From PHAA01 sp963665865 (GTDB taxonomy: Bacteria > Bacillota > Syntrophomonadia > Syntrophomonadales > Syntrophomonadaceae), in assembly GCA_963665865.2 (NCBI GenBank), contig CAXXWF010000001.1, forward strand, positions 3,100,001-3,164,000: 64,000 nt of DNA, in the 5' to 3' direction. Position 1 is the first letter of the stretch. Each line of letters opens with the position of its first letter. The translations under genes were made by a program, and so were the position numbers. Positions 53,305-61,720 of this stretch are shown here, piece after piece. The notes under the pieces are model-generated. The model did not search any database. It had not been told where the DNA came from and saw nothing but the letters and a program-made list of their open reading frames with translations.

Positions 53305-53883
53305 CTATTTTTTCAGTATGAATTCAAAGGCAACATCGCTGTCCACGTCCTTGCCAATGTTGATTCCGCCCGTTTCATGGGGTAGATCTGTAAGCAGTCC
53401 AAAATCCTTGCGATTCACTTCTGCTTTTCCCTGGAAAGCAACCCTTATGTTGCCCCACGGATCTTCCACCCCACCGCCGAAAGTTGCATTATAATTTATG
53501 GGATGGGTGTTTCCGAGAACAGTCATTTCCCCCTCTACAGTCCATTTACCACCGAGTTCAGGAACGAATCTGGTGCTTTTGTACGTTAATTCCGGGAATT
53601 TTTCCACGTTAAAGAATTCTTCACTACGCAGATGAGCGTCCCTAATCTCGTGATTGGTGTTTATTGAGGCGGTCCTAATGGTGAATTCTAAGGTGGACTC
53701 GAGCGGGTCTTCCGCAATCATGAGTATGCCATCGATATCAGTAAATATGCCCCTAACCTGCCCAACCATAAGGTGCTGAGCGATGAAATTCGCAAAGCTA
53801 TGGACTGGATCGAGCACATAAAACCCGGCCTCAGGAAACAGGGTTTCGTTATAAATACGCACACCCTTTTTTAATAAATCCAT
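53305..53883 (-). CDS. YceI-family lipocalin-like protein
   Basis: A 192-residue cytosolic YceI protein (no signal peptide). Family marks are YVLDPVHSFANFIAQHLMVG, EFTIRTASINTNHEIRDAHL, RSEEFFNVEKFPELTYKSTR and GNTHPINYNATFGG. These proteins bind isoprenoid-type lipids or amides in a beta-barrel; the role is otherwise open. It follows the SnoaL-like gene by about 60 bases on the same strand and probably shares its transcript. GAGGGGAG precedes the ATG. Confidence 0.9.
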   Translation of the reverse strand: MDLLKKGVRIYNETLFPEAGFYVLDPVHSFANFIAQHLMVGQVRGIFTDIDGILMIAEDPLESTLEFTIRTASINTNHEIRDAHLRSEEFFNVEKFPELTYKSTRFVPELGGKWTVEGEMTVLGNTHPINYNATFGGGVEDPWGNIRVAFQGKAEVNRKDFGLLTDLPHETGGINIGKDVDSDVAFEFILKK

Positions 53884-53946
53884 TTTTATCTCCCCTCTTG
53901 TTCAAATAAATATTCTCTGCGTCGGAAAAGATACAAATCGGCCAAT

Positions 53947-54471
53947 TTAGGCCAATCCCAGCTGTTTCATATAGGTCAAATTGTCCCAAAACAGCCATTC
54001 TTCGTCCATCACGCCGTTCACCCAGTGCCCTACGGTGCACATAGTTATTTCGTATTTATTTCCGTTAGGCTGTATGAATTTCCCATCCCCGATTGGCATG
54101 GGTTCGGTAAACGTACCGGACATGACACCAATAACAGCGGTAAAATCATCCGATCCGAGCTTGACGGGATGTACTTTGATACTTGTATCGGGTGAATAAA
54201 CGAACATTGCATCGAGATCTTTAATATGCTGCTCGATACCTGTTGTAAAGTGACCATCCGGCCAGTTAACCTTGATGCTACGTGCATGACTTTCATGCAA
54301 CCGTGTCCATTCACGATGGCTAAAAACTTCAAAGTCGAGAGTGTCGAATGTATCCAGGTTCTTTTTCACAGACTCCTTTTCAGCTTTAAATTTTTCAAGT
54401 TTCGCTTGCATTTCAAGAATCTTCGCCTGCATTTCAGGTGAATAGCCCTTTAATTCTTCATTCGTTATCAT
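53947..54471 (-). CDS. SnoaL-like (NTF2-fold) protein, ester-cyclase type
   Basis: A 174-residue protein. Residues ~1-45 are a charged helix (SPEMQAKILEMQAKLEKFKA). The remainder is an NTF2-like cone with FSHREWTRLHESHARSIKVN, WPDGHFTTGIEQHIKDLDAM and the C-terminal WVNGVMDEEWLFWDNLTYMK, which is the SnoaL/ester-cyclase pattern. The reaction is unknown. Its ATG overlaps the stop of a truncated upstream gene by four bases (ATGA), so it was once translationally coupled to a lost partner. AAAGGAGG lies before it. Confidence 0.87.
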   Translation of the reverse strand: MITNEELKGYSPEMQAKILEMQAKLEKFKAEKESVKKNLDTFDTLDFEVFSHREWTRLHESHARSIKVNWPDGHFTTGIEQHIKDLDAMFVYSPDTSIKVHPVKLGSDDFTAVIGVMSGTFTEPMPIGDGKFIQPNGNKYEITMCTVGHWVNGVMDEEWLFWDNLTYMKQLGLA

Positions 54472-54612
54472 ACTAATTCCTCCTTTAATTTATATGTTTT
54501 GTACTCCACCTGCGAAGTGAAGTCTCTACCCGTCATGAAACTGATTTGATGGTCAATCAGCAACTCGATACAGTTTTCGAAGGCACCTTGTCGTGGTCTG
54601 TTCGGCTGGCTT
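54468..54612 (-). pseudogene. C-terminal remnant of an unidentified gene coupled to the SnoaL gene
   Basis: The frame ending in the TGA that overlaps the SnoaL start reads RQGAFENCIELLIDHQISFM, then TGRDFTSQVEYKTYKLKEEL and V. It looks fully protein-like for about 45 codons and then decays upstream. I do not recognise the family. The classic ATGA overlap shows it was a real operon gene whose 5' part has been deleted. Confidence 0.55.
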
Positions 54613-54962
54613 TAGGCACATCGGCTAGGACCCCCTTATCAACCAGGGGGCGCGGAGATCGGACTATCGATGTTAGGCGGACGCTATGGGGCGGTTCTGT
54701 TCGACATTATTCATCTCCTATTTAAGAATCGTTTGTCGTACAAAAAGGTCTTGGGGGGTTACGAGTACATCGTCGTATCCTCGCAAACGAATGAGTTGAT
54801 GAGTGCTGGGAGTAAAGTAAATATCTTACTATTTATATTATAATACCATGTATTTTCAAATTTTAACATAGAATACCTTTTAACTTCCAAATTGTTAGAA
54901 ATGCAGTTTCTTGAGCTCTAAATGCAACAAGGATGACCGGCTGTGGACAGGTAAGTCCCCGG
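54613..54962. other. Intergenic with one unexplained open frame
   Basis: On the plus strand about 54620-54838 stays open and reads GAEIGLSMLGGRYGAVLFDI, then IHLLFKNRLSYKKVLGGYEY and IVVSSQTNELMSAGSKV. It has no ribosome site. It could be a gene scrap that came with the same deletion. A CCCCC/GGGGG hairpin sits near 54630-54650. Confidence 0.3.
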
Positions 54963-55784
54963 TTATAACGCATTTATTTTTAGTATAGTTTGTTTTTCTG
55001 GGATGTTTTTTGTACATGCAGGAATTAAATCTCCTGCGCGTGAATTAGGGACAATTGCTTGAATATGGGCAAAGCCAAGTGAAGTTAATGACCCTGCCAT
55101 CAACGGACATACAAAGACATTTGCATGTCCACTGCATACGGCCTGCACCTTCTGTAAAAAGGGTACCGTAAACTGCATAGCTGCTTGTTCTGCATAGCGA
55201 GGCCCTAGAATTTTCAGGCTTCCAACGGGGTCAGCATAGCTTATATAATCTACTCCCGTAGAACAGACTTTTTCGATATACTGCAACAATTCCGAGGAAA
55301 GATTCTTAAAAAGCGACTGTACCTGGATTTGATCCTTTCGCCAAACCTTAAACAAAATCGTAGTATCCAGCAGACAGCTTAAAATAGAAAAAGGACCGCT
55401 TACGGAATATATAACCCGCTCACCTTTATTTTTTAGTATTCTACATGCTTTGAGCATTGCTATAATACGGGTACCTTCTGCATAATTAAATGTTCTCTTC
55501 TGGAGAGGCTCAATTGAATAGTAAACCAGCTCACCACCACGGGTCCCTGCAGCTTCATCTCCCAATCTAATATCGCCGCCTAATGCTTCCGCCTCTACAG
55601 TATGGCAGAAAGGTAGTAAACAAAATTTAGCGTCTGTCGCCTGTTTTACCTCCAAAGAGAAATCCGCTATAGTTTGGGCATTTTCATAAATAGCGGCAAA
55701 CGTTGTGCCCCGCTTGGCAACAACTTCCGCAATGCCATCCAGCGATTCTCTGTATTTGCAGGACACATCAAGTAATCCAGGCAT
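54963..55784 (-). CDS. MtaA-like URO-D-superfamily protein 4, zinc ligand altered
   Basis: About 273 residues, clearly related to the enzyme at 57298-58329 (CHTVEAEALGGDIRLGDEAA against CMTVEAEAMGARVNMGNRLC, and SGPFSILSCLLD against AGPISVGGTLLD). The zinc site is degenerate: HICG of the other paralogues is FVCP here, so the His ligand is replaced by Phe. The Cys is kept, and IPACTKN keeps the last Cys. It also lacks ~70 residues of the usual N-terminus. I use the ATG behind AAAGGAGA, 17 bases after the activator gene. It may bind the corrinoid protein without full catalysis. Confidence 0.72.
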   Translation of the reverse strand: MPGLLDVSCKYRESLDGIAEVVAKRGTTFAAIYENAQTIADFSLEVKQATDAKFCLLPFCHTVEAEALGGDIRLGDEAAGTRGGELVYYSIEPLQKRTFNYAEGTRIIAMLKACRILKNKGERVIYSVSGPFSILSCLLDTTILFKVWRKDQIQVQSLFKNLSSELLQYIEKVCSTGVDYISYADPVGSLKILGPRYAEQAAMQFTVPFLQKVQAVCSGHANVFVCPLMAGSLTSLGFAHIQAIVPNSRAGDLIPACTKNIPEKQTILKINAL

Positions 55785-55801
55785 AGACCGGTCTCCTTTA
55801 A

Positions 55802-57298
55802 TCAAATAAAATTCAGACATTTAACAAAAAGGTCTTCATAGCCACTAAGAGTAGAAAGTTCAGTATAAGAAATATTGGGAACCATATTTTCTGCTTCAGT
55901 ACGCTCTGCATCTGACAGCAAGCAGATATATGCTCCCGATTTAGAAGTGTTTCCAACATAAGTAATCTTTTCTTTCCATTCGGGCGGCAATAAGCCTGCC
56001 CCGGTCATACTTTCCGCCTTGAGGTGCGCTCCAAACTGTCCAGCTACAACCACACGGTCTAAGCTGGTCTGCTCCATCTTAGAGCTTGCCAGCAGAGAAT
56101 ATACCCCCGACAAAATCGCCCCCTTGGCTAGCTGCACCTGACGGATATCCTTTTGGGTCAGATAAATTTCTCGTTCACGATCGATAACAAAGCATTTCTT
56201 GCCATCAATCTTTTCAACCAGGGGATGGGCTAGCAGACGTCCCGTGGGATGTATGATACCCAAACCACGTATCTCGGAAACCGCAGCAAGGATACCACTG
56301 CCGCAAATTCCCTCTGCGGCCGTTCCTCCAATGGTAGTATATATAACTTTATTATTTTCAATCAAAACATCATCAATTGCTCCATGGGTAGCGCGCATAC
56401 CGCTGCTGATGTTCATGCCCTCCAGGGCAGGTCCTGCTGCACAGGAACAACAATACATTTTCCCCTTATCGCTTAGAACAATTTCACCATTGGTGCCAAT
56501 ATCAATAAACAGAACCCGTTCCTGAAGTAGTGTAAGATTGCAAGCTAAAATACCGGCTGTAATATCACCACCCACGAATGAGGAAACAGCCGGCAAACAA
56601 TAAATCACGCAATCTTCTGCCGCTGGCAACCCTAATTCCTGTGCTTTTCGGATTACCGATCCACTAAACGCAGGCAGATAAGGTGCCATTGCAATACCGA
56701 TTGGATTGACACCCAACAAAAGATGAATCATGGTTGTATTACCACCAATAGCGATTCTAGTAATCTGCTCAGGCTTTACATTATTTTTTAAATATAGTTC
56801 CTGCATTAAACGACGTAGGTCGCCTACAATCATCTTTTGCAAGATATGCAGCCCATTTTCCTTTTCATAGGTGTAATTAATACGAGTAATAACATCCTGG
56901 CCACAAGCTTTTTGTGAGTTTAGGCAAGCAAGGGAGGAAATCTCCCGGCCTGTGTGTAAATTAACCAGCGTTGCCACAACCGTGGTGGTTCCAATATCAA
57001 CTGCCATACCATATACATCTTCAGGAAAAAAGTCGGGAGAAAATTCCTTGCAATATCCGTCCGCTACAATTACATTAATTGCAGATTTTTTTGGTATTTG
57101 TACAGCAATGTCTTTAGTGACCGTATAATGGCAAGATAGTACTGATTCACCATCCACCGTTACACGGCACTTGCCGCAAACATTCTTCCCCCCGCAGGGA
57201 GCATCCAATAGTCCCTGCATAGAAAGAACATCGTAAAGTGATGTTGGTTGGTCATACTCTATAATCCGATTTTCGTCGGGTAAATTAATCTTGACCAT
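55802..57298 (-). CDS. Reductive activator of corrinoid enzymes (2Fe-2S plus ASKHA ATPase, RACE/DUF4445)
   Basis: A 498-residue protein. Residues 1-85 are a plant-type ferredoxin with Cys35, 41, 44 and 56 (APCGGKNVCGKCRVTVDG, SCHYTV). From ~94 onward an ASKHA-type fold follows (YGMAVDIGTTTVVATLVNLH, RIAIGGNTTMIHLLLGVNPI, VLFIDIGTNGEIVLSDKGKM, VVVAGQFGAHLKAESMTGAG). Known relatives use ATP to push an electron into cobalamin oxidised to inactive Co(II). Its start shares one base with the preceding methyltransferase stop (TAATG). It lies in the same operon as the corrinoid protein, its obvious partner. Confidence 0.93.
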   Translation of the reverse strand: MVKINLPDENRIIEYDQPTSLYDVLSMQGLLDAPCGGKNVCGKCRVTVDGESVLSCHYTVTKDIAVQIPKKSAINVIVADGYCKEFSPDFFPEDVYGMAVDIGTTTVVATLVNLHTGREISSLACLNSQKACGQDVITRINYTYEKENGLHILQKMIVGDLRRLMQELYLKNNVKPEQITRIAIGGNTTMIHLLLGVNPIGIAMAPYLPAFSGSVIRKAQELGLPAAEDCVIYCLPAVSSFVGGDITAGILACNLTLLQERVLFIDIGTNGEIVLSDKGKMYCCSCAAGPALEGMNISSGMRATHGAIDDVLIENNKVIYTTIGGTAAEGICGSGILAAVSEIRGLGIIHPTGRLLAHPLVEKIDGKKCFVIDREREIYLTQKDIRQVQLAKGAILSGVYSLLASSKMEQTSLDRVVVAGQFGAHLKAESMTGAGLLPPEWKEKITYVGNTSKSGAYICLLSDAERTEAENMVPNISYTELSTLSGYEDLFVKCLNFI

Positions 57299-58329
57299 TA
57301 TTCTATTCCCTTGTTATTTTCCCTGGTGGCATGGACCATTGCTTGCACGTTAACCAACGGCGTTGTGGTAGGTAACCCGCAAGCCGGAGCGACTATATCA
57401 ATCCCTTTAGTCAGCGCATCGCTTACCATGGATGCGATCTTTTCCGCTTGCATGCTGCCCAGGGCAAAAGTGCTGATATTTCCCATCAGCGCATGATTTG
57501 TCAAATGTTTTTTTATTTCAGCAATTGGCACAACCGCATCAAAACTAAAAGCATCGCAGTGAATTTGAGATATAATATCATACACACTTTTTAAGCGTCC
57601 ACAGATATGTACTATTTTTACAGGAACAGTCAATTCATCTAGAATTCTATTTAGATATTTTACAGTGTAATCCGCAAAATTCTGTGGCCCCAAGATCTCT
57701 CCGGTACCGCTTGGTTCGGATATACAGATAACATCTGCACCCGCTGCGATCTGTGCCTTTCCAAAGGTTATCAGGTTTTCGCAGATAAACTCCATGTAAC
57801 ATTGGGCACTATCGGGAGATTTGCGAAATTCCCGCAATAAAACCGACATATCCAGCAGGGTACCACCAACACTGATTGGGCCAGCAATATTGCCAATAAT
57901 GGGAACATCCGTACCTTTATCCTGTAAAATTTCAATCGCATCCAGAACCGTTTTCACCCTGCCAGCCTGCAAATCCAATGATTGCAGTTTATCAATCTGG
58001 GCACAAGCAGTTAAAGCCGACTGAACCACATGCGGTTCGCAGAGACGATTTCCCATGTTGACCCTAGCGCCCATAGCTTCTGCTTCCACTGTCATGCAAA
58101 ACGGAACCCCGTAATTTTCAAAGCCACCTGCCTGATTGAGAGCAAATGCAAGTTCAGCCATCTTTTTCGCATCAGTGTGCGTTTCTGGCCAAAGGTATCC
58201 CGTCTGCTCCATAATATCAGCAAACATCATATTCATCATTCCGCCAGGGCAGATGCAGGGCGGGCGATCTACCGGTTGTTTTTTGGCTGCTGCACGCAGT
58301 CGTGTTTTCTGGGTAAATTTTTGTTCCAT
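57298..58329 (-). CDS. MtaA-like URO-D-superfamily methyltransferase 3
   Basis: A 343-residue enzyme. The start FTQKTRLRAAAKKQPVDRPP and CICPGGMMNMMFADIM is typical. The zinc site is complete in VKIVHICGRLKSVYD and IVAPACGLPTTTPLVNVQAM. It is distinct from paralogues 1 and 2, having the VEAEAMGARVNMG segment. As the nearest downstream neighbour of the corrinoid protein (seven bases between them), it is a strong candidate for one half of the methyl relay, either substrate:corrinoid or corrinoid:thiol/tetrahydrofolate transfer. Direction cannot be read from sequence. Confidence 0.85.
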   Translation of the reverse strand: MEQKFTQKTRLRAAAKKQPVDRPPCICPGGMMNMMFADIMEQTGYLWPETHTDAKKMAELAFALNQAGGFENYGVPFCMTVEAEAMGARVNMGNRLCEPHVVQSALTACAQIDKLQSLDLQAGRVKTVLDAIEILQDKGTDVPIIGNIAGPISVGGTLLDMSVLLREFRKSPDSAQCYMEFICENLITFGKAQIAAGADVICISEPSGTGEILGPQNFADYTVKYLNRILDELTVPVKIVHICGRLKSVYDIISQIHCDAFSFDAVVPIAEIKKHLTNHALMGNISTFALGSMQAEKIASMVSDALTKGIDIVAPACGLPTTTPLVNVQAMVHATRENNKGIE

Positions 58330-58336
58330 TCTTAAC

Positions 58337-58984
58337 CTACGCGCCTATTAAACGATTAACCAATTTCACCGCTGCCACTGCATTCTCAGCATATCCATCA
58401 GCACCTATCTTCGTGGCAAAAGCAGGTGAAATAGGCCCTCCGCCTACAATAACCTGTACATTTTCCCGCAGACCCTCTTCATTCAGCAACTCAACAACCT
58501 TATGCATATTACCGGTGGAGGTTGACATCAAAGTGGATAGGGCAACTACTCTAGCTCCCTGGTTTTTAACAGCATCGATAAAGGATACAGCCGGAACATC
58601 ACGTCCCAAGTCAATAATTTCATATCCTGCTGCTTCCAGCATGATTTTCACCAGATTCTTGCCAATGTCATGGGTGTCACCTTCCACAACTCCTATTACC
58701 ACTTTGTGCTTCTGCTCTGCACCGGACTTGTCCAAATGTGGGCGCAAAATATCCAGGCCGTTGTACATTGCATCAGAACAAATCAGCAATTCAGGTATAA
58801 AATATTCTTCTTTTTCATACAAGTCCGCAGCCTTGTTCATTCCATCTACCAACCCGTATAGAATACCGTCGATAGCAGGATATCCGGATTTTATATATTC
58901 TTCTGCGGTTGGAATGACTTTGTCATCTTCCATTTCTACTACGCATTCCGATAATACTTTTAAAAGCTCTTCTTTATTCGCCAT
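58337..58984 (-). CDS. Corrinoid (methylcobamide-binding) protein, MtaC/MttC type
   Basis: A 215-residue carrier. Residues ~1-90 form the helical cap (VEMEDDKVIPTAEEYIKSGY, ADLYEKEEYFIPELLICSDA). Residues ~95-215 form the B12-binding Rossmann domain: Asp103-x-His105-x-x-Gly108 (VVEGDTHDIGKNLVKIML) supplies the cobalt-ligating histidine, with SxL in VALSTLMSTSTGNM and GG in IVGGGPISPAFA. All family determinants are intact. It is the methyl carrier between the flanking MtaA-like enzymes. GGAGGGATTGAATCG precedes the ATG. A dead paralogue start lies at 51681. Confidence 0.95.
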   Translation of the reverse strand: MANKEELLKVLSECVVEMEDDKVIPTAEEYIKSGYPAIDGILYGLVDGMNKAADLYEKEEYFIPELLICSDAMYNGLDILRPHLDKSGAEQKHKVVIGVVEGDTHDIGKNLVKIMLEAAGYEIIDLGRDVPAVSFIDAVKNQGARVVALSTLMSTSTGNMHKVVELLNEEGLRENVQVIVGGGPISPAFATKIGADGYAENAVAAVKLVNRLIGA

Positions 58985-59017
58985 TTCGATTCAATCCCTC
59001 CCATTTGCTCTGCAATG

Positions 59018-60100
59018 TTACTTGCTGTACCGTTTAATCATCTCTAATACATGCTCAGGGTGCACCGGGTATCCAACTTCCCGCACAGTATCCATCATTG
59101 TTTGAATGTTTTCGAAAGGAGTCTCCACTGGCAAGCTGCATCCCGACATGACAATATAGCCTTTAGGGGAATCGTAAGCGTCCAGAATTCCTTCCAAGGT
59201 TTTAAGCCGAACATCTCGTGGAGTTCCTGAGTACATAATGCCGCCTGGATCCACATTGCCCAAAATTTTGGTTTGCGCGCCAACCGCCAGCTTGCAATCC
59301 TTTAAGCTCGCTACATTATCTATACTGATGCCAGCTATTCCCAGATCGGCAACATCCTTCCATATTTTATCGGTCTGGCCGCAGATATGCACAACCGGGT
59401 TAGATCCATTGCTTTTAATAAAGTCCACCAGCTCTTTAAGATAAGGTAATGAAAATTCACGGAAAACCTTGGGACTTACTACCGTACAGGAGGACATGGG
59501 CTCGGATATAGTGGGATTTAAACCAGTATCCATTGCCGCTTTGGCATATGCTTTACAGGTTTCCAGGGAAACCTGGCAAAGTTTATGGACTGCTTCCGGG
59601 TTTTTGTAAATCAGCTTCAGAGTTTCGTTTACTCCGAACAGAAAAAATGCATTGGTAAATGCTCCAGCAATTCCAGCAGAACATTTTATATCATCCTTGG
59701 CCAGATCCCGCAGATATTTCATGGCATCCAGCTGCACCGGCAGCCGTCCGTCTTTATAGGGGTCTGCGGGATGCAGGGTGTCTATGTCCTCTACGCGAGA
59801 AATTGCCGGTTTTGCCAAATCTACAGTATCATCATCGGGGTAAGTGACGGTTGCACCCATCGCTTCCGCCCAGGGGAACAAATCAGTAAAAATGCGCAGA
59901 CCATCACAGCCAAACTTACGATAAGCCGCTATTTGTGCCTCGGCAATAGTTTTGGGGTTGTGATTAAACTCGGAAATCTTGCAGCCATATACTCGGGCAA
60001 CTCCATTTGCCATATTGGGGTTGCAGGGCAATCTGTCCACATTCATTCCTTTAGCAATAGCGGCCCCTCTTTCCGCTGGAGTCATAGAATCAGTATTCAT
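59018..60100 (-). CDS. MtaA-like URO-D-superfamily methyltransferase 2
   Basis: About 360 residues. It shows MTPAERGAAIAKGMNVDRLP at the start, GIAGAFTNAFFLFGVNETLK in the barrel and a complete zinc site (SNPVVHICGQTDKIWKD, then VMSGCSLPVETPFENIQTM). It resembles paralogue 1 at 51790 more than paralogue 3. I begin at the ATG ten bases after GGAGGG. It lies between the dehydratase-like gene (about 50 bases upstream) and the corrinoid gene (33 bases downstream). Together with paralogue 3 it gives the operon two catalytically complete methyltransferases around one corrinoid protein. Confidence 0.87.
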   Translation of the reverse strand: MNTDSMTPAERGAAIAKGMNVDRLPCNPNMANGVARVYGCKISEFNHNPKTIAEAQIAAYRKFGCDGLRIFTDLFPWAEAMGATVTYPDDDTVDLAKPAISRVEDIDTLHPADPYKDGRLPVQLDAMKYLRDLAKDDIKCSAGIAGAFTNAFFLFGVNETLKLIYKNPEAVHKLCQVSLETCKAYAKAAMDTGLNPTISEPMSSCTVVSPKVFREFSLPYLKELVDFIKSNGSNPVVHICGQTDKIWKDVADLGIAGISIDNVASLKDCKLAVGAQTKILGNVDPGGIMYSGTPRDVRLKTLEGILDAYDSPKGYIVMSGCSLPVETPFENIQTMMDTVREVGYPVHPEHVLEMIKRYSK

Positions 60101-60152
60101 AATAACCAATCCCTCCTTATCGATTTATTTCCATCTTAATAACCTATAGCAA

Positions 60153-61292
60153 TCATTTCTCCACAATCTCTATCATAGCTTCAATGCGTACTTTCAAACT
60201 CTCCAGATCAGAAGTGGAATAATCGCTCTCTAGATGCAGATAAGGAATTCCTTTTTGCTTGACCGCCTTGCCGACTGCATGAGCTTCAATATTATAGGTA
60301 TGACAAGCCTGCCAGGTCAGATCAATTACCGCGTCCACCTGAAAATCGTCAATCATAGTATTAATAAGCTCTAAGCGATATGTATTAGGGCTCATGCAAG
60401 AACAGGGAATTTGTAAGTATTTTTCTGCCAGGGCAACAATGGGATCAGCAGCAGTAGTATCCGTCCGCAGCGCTAGAGTCTTATATCCGGTACAGTTTTC
60501 CATAGCCACGACATGGGCACCTAATTCTTCCGTAATGCGTATAACTTTTTCACTTCCTATTCCTATCGGGCAACCGGTAAGCAGTACCCGAGGAGTTGGA
60601 TCGCCTAGCCTATTTTCGTGACGACTAACTTCCTTTACCAGGCCGTTCAGATTATCAATCAATTCCCATTTATTACTGCTAAAACCTCGCGACCAGGCCA
60701 CGGTTAGCAGTTCCATGCCACTAAGCGGCGGAGGATCTGCCTGATTCAGGTCAAACATAGCCTTCATGGCTTGCTTTTCCTGGTTAATTACGTCAACCGC
60801 TTTCCAGATATCTTCATCACTTATCTCGACGTGCAATTCTTCTTCCAATCGCCGTCTTAATCGTCTTAATTCATCAACCCACAGCTCGAAAGCTGCCTGG
60901 GTATTATTCAAATGAGGCAGCTGCATCACATGTACCGGTTTTAAATCCTGCATAATCTCAAACATCTTCTTTTTTCCATCGCAGGTGGTTTCTCCAATGA
61001 TCAGATCGGAAAAGTGAAAGAATGGGCAGGTATCCGTAACGGCAAAACCATAGGACGATTTGATTAATGGGCACAGATTACGAGGCAAATGTTCTTCAGC
61101 CGCGGCAATCGGCTCTTCCTTGGTTGCACATAAACTTACAGGTATCGCACCGGCAGCCAGGATTAGCTCTTGAGGACAATAGGTGCAATATATCCCTATC
61201 ACTTTGCGACCAGTCTCCTTAGCTTCCTTAATTCTCATCAGATTTACTTCACGAACATTTGCAAATACCTGGATGAATTCATCTTTAATCAT
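60153..61292 (-). CDS. 2-hydroxyacyl-CoA dehydratase-like / double-cubane-cluster-type protein
   Basis: About 379 residues of the HgdC-BcrC-FldC superfamily. The N-terminus has VIGIYCTYCPQELILAAGAI, then PVSLCATKEEPIAAAEEHLP and RNLCPLIKSSYG. Further marks are FFHFSDLIIGETTCDGKKKM, VLLTGCPIGIGSEKV and WQACHTYNIEA. The cysteines (about 36, 39, 55, 74, 89, 104) would bind Fe-S clusters. Only one subunit is present, and the ATP-dependent activator is not adjacent, as in stand-alone double-cubane-cluster proteins that do low-potential reductions. It is first in the corrinoid operon. A role in reducing the corrinoid or the substrate is inference. Confidence 0.82.
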   Translation of the reverse strand: MIKDEFIQVFANVREVNLMRIKEAKETGRKVIGIYCTYCPQELILAAGAIPVSLCATKEEPIAAAEEHLPRNLCPLIKSSYGFAVTDTCPFFHFSDLIIGETTCDGKKKMFEIMQDLKPVHVMQLPHLNNTQAAFELWVDELRRLRRRLEEELHVEISDEDIWKAVDVINQEKQAMKAMFDLNQADPPPLSGMELLTVAWSRGFSSNKWELIDNLNGLVKEVSRHENRLGDPTPRVLLTGCPIGIGSEKVIRITEELGAHVVAMENCTGYKTLALRTDTTAADPIVALAEKYLQIPCSCMSPNTYRLELINTMIDDFQVDAVIDLTWQACHTYNIEAHAVGKAVKQKGIPYLHLESDYSTSDLESLKVRIEAMIEIVEK

Positions 61293-61720
61293 ACTTTTCA
61301 CTCGCTTCTATAAATATTAATAACTTTCTCTTTCAACTTCTCCTTTGCAATATATACAACTATTCTAACTACATCATGGTTATTCGTCCAATAACTTTCG
61401 GTTATCCCTATCAGTAATTGCCAGGTAGGCTGCCACTGCCCAGCTTACCCTAACCACATGAAAAGGCTCTTCTCCGTGTTCAAATAGTTTGTTACGGAGA
61501 AGAACCTTCCTGAATGCAAGAAATTTATCGACCATTACGTTGAAAAAGTCCTCGTATATTATGTCCACATTGAGTATAACCCTCAAAGTGGTTGTGGATT
61601 TGCATGGTGGAAGCGGGGCGTTCCGTGTCGAAATCATAGTCAAAAATCCTGTCAGTCGCTAAGGTTGCCCTCCAGCATAGCCCTATCTTCCGGAGAGACA
61701 AGCGTATAAGATTTTGAGTT
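61293..61720. other. Upstream region of the corrinoid operon with repeat copy 3
   Basis: It should hold the operon promoter. No cobalamin riboswitch or T-box is recognisable. A minus-strand frame (61380-61643) ends HVVRVSWAVAAYLAITDRDN and a few residues; it lacks a ribosome site and begins inside the dispersed repeat (61606-61648: GGTGGAAGCGGGGC, CGTGTCGAAATCATAGTCAA), so it may be a gene scrap. Confidence 0.35.

Noticed and set aside
61380..61643. 87-codon minus-strand frame before the corrinoid operon
   Set aside because: It starts inside the dispersed repeat, has no ribosome site, and matches no family I know. Kept only as a possible scrap.
61293..61720. Cobalamin riboswitch before the corrinoid operon
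   Set aside because: No B12-box-like GCCACTG motif or surrounding fold was found on the minus strand.
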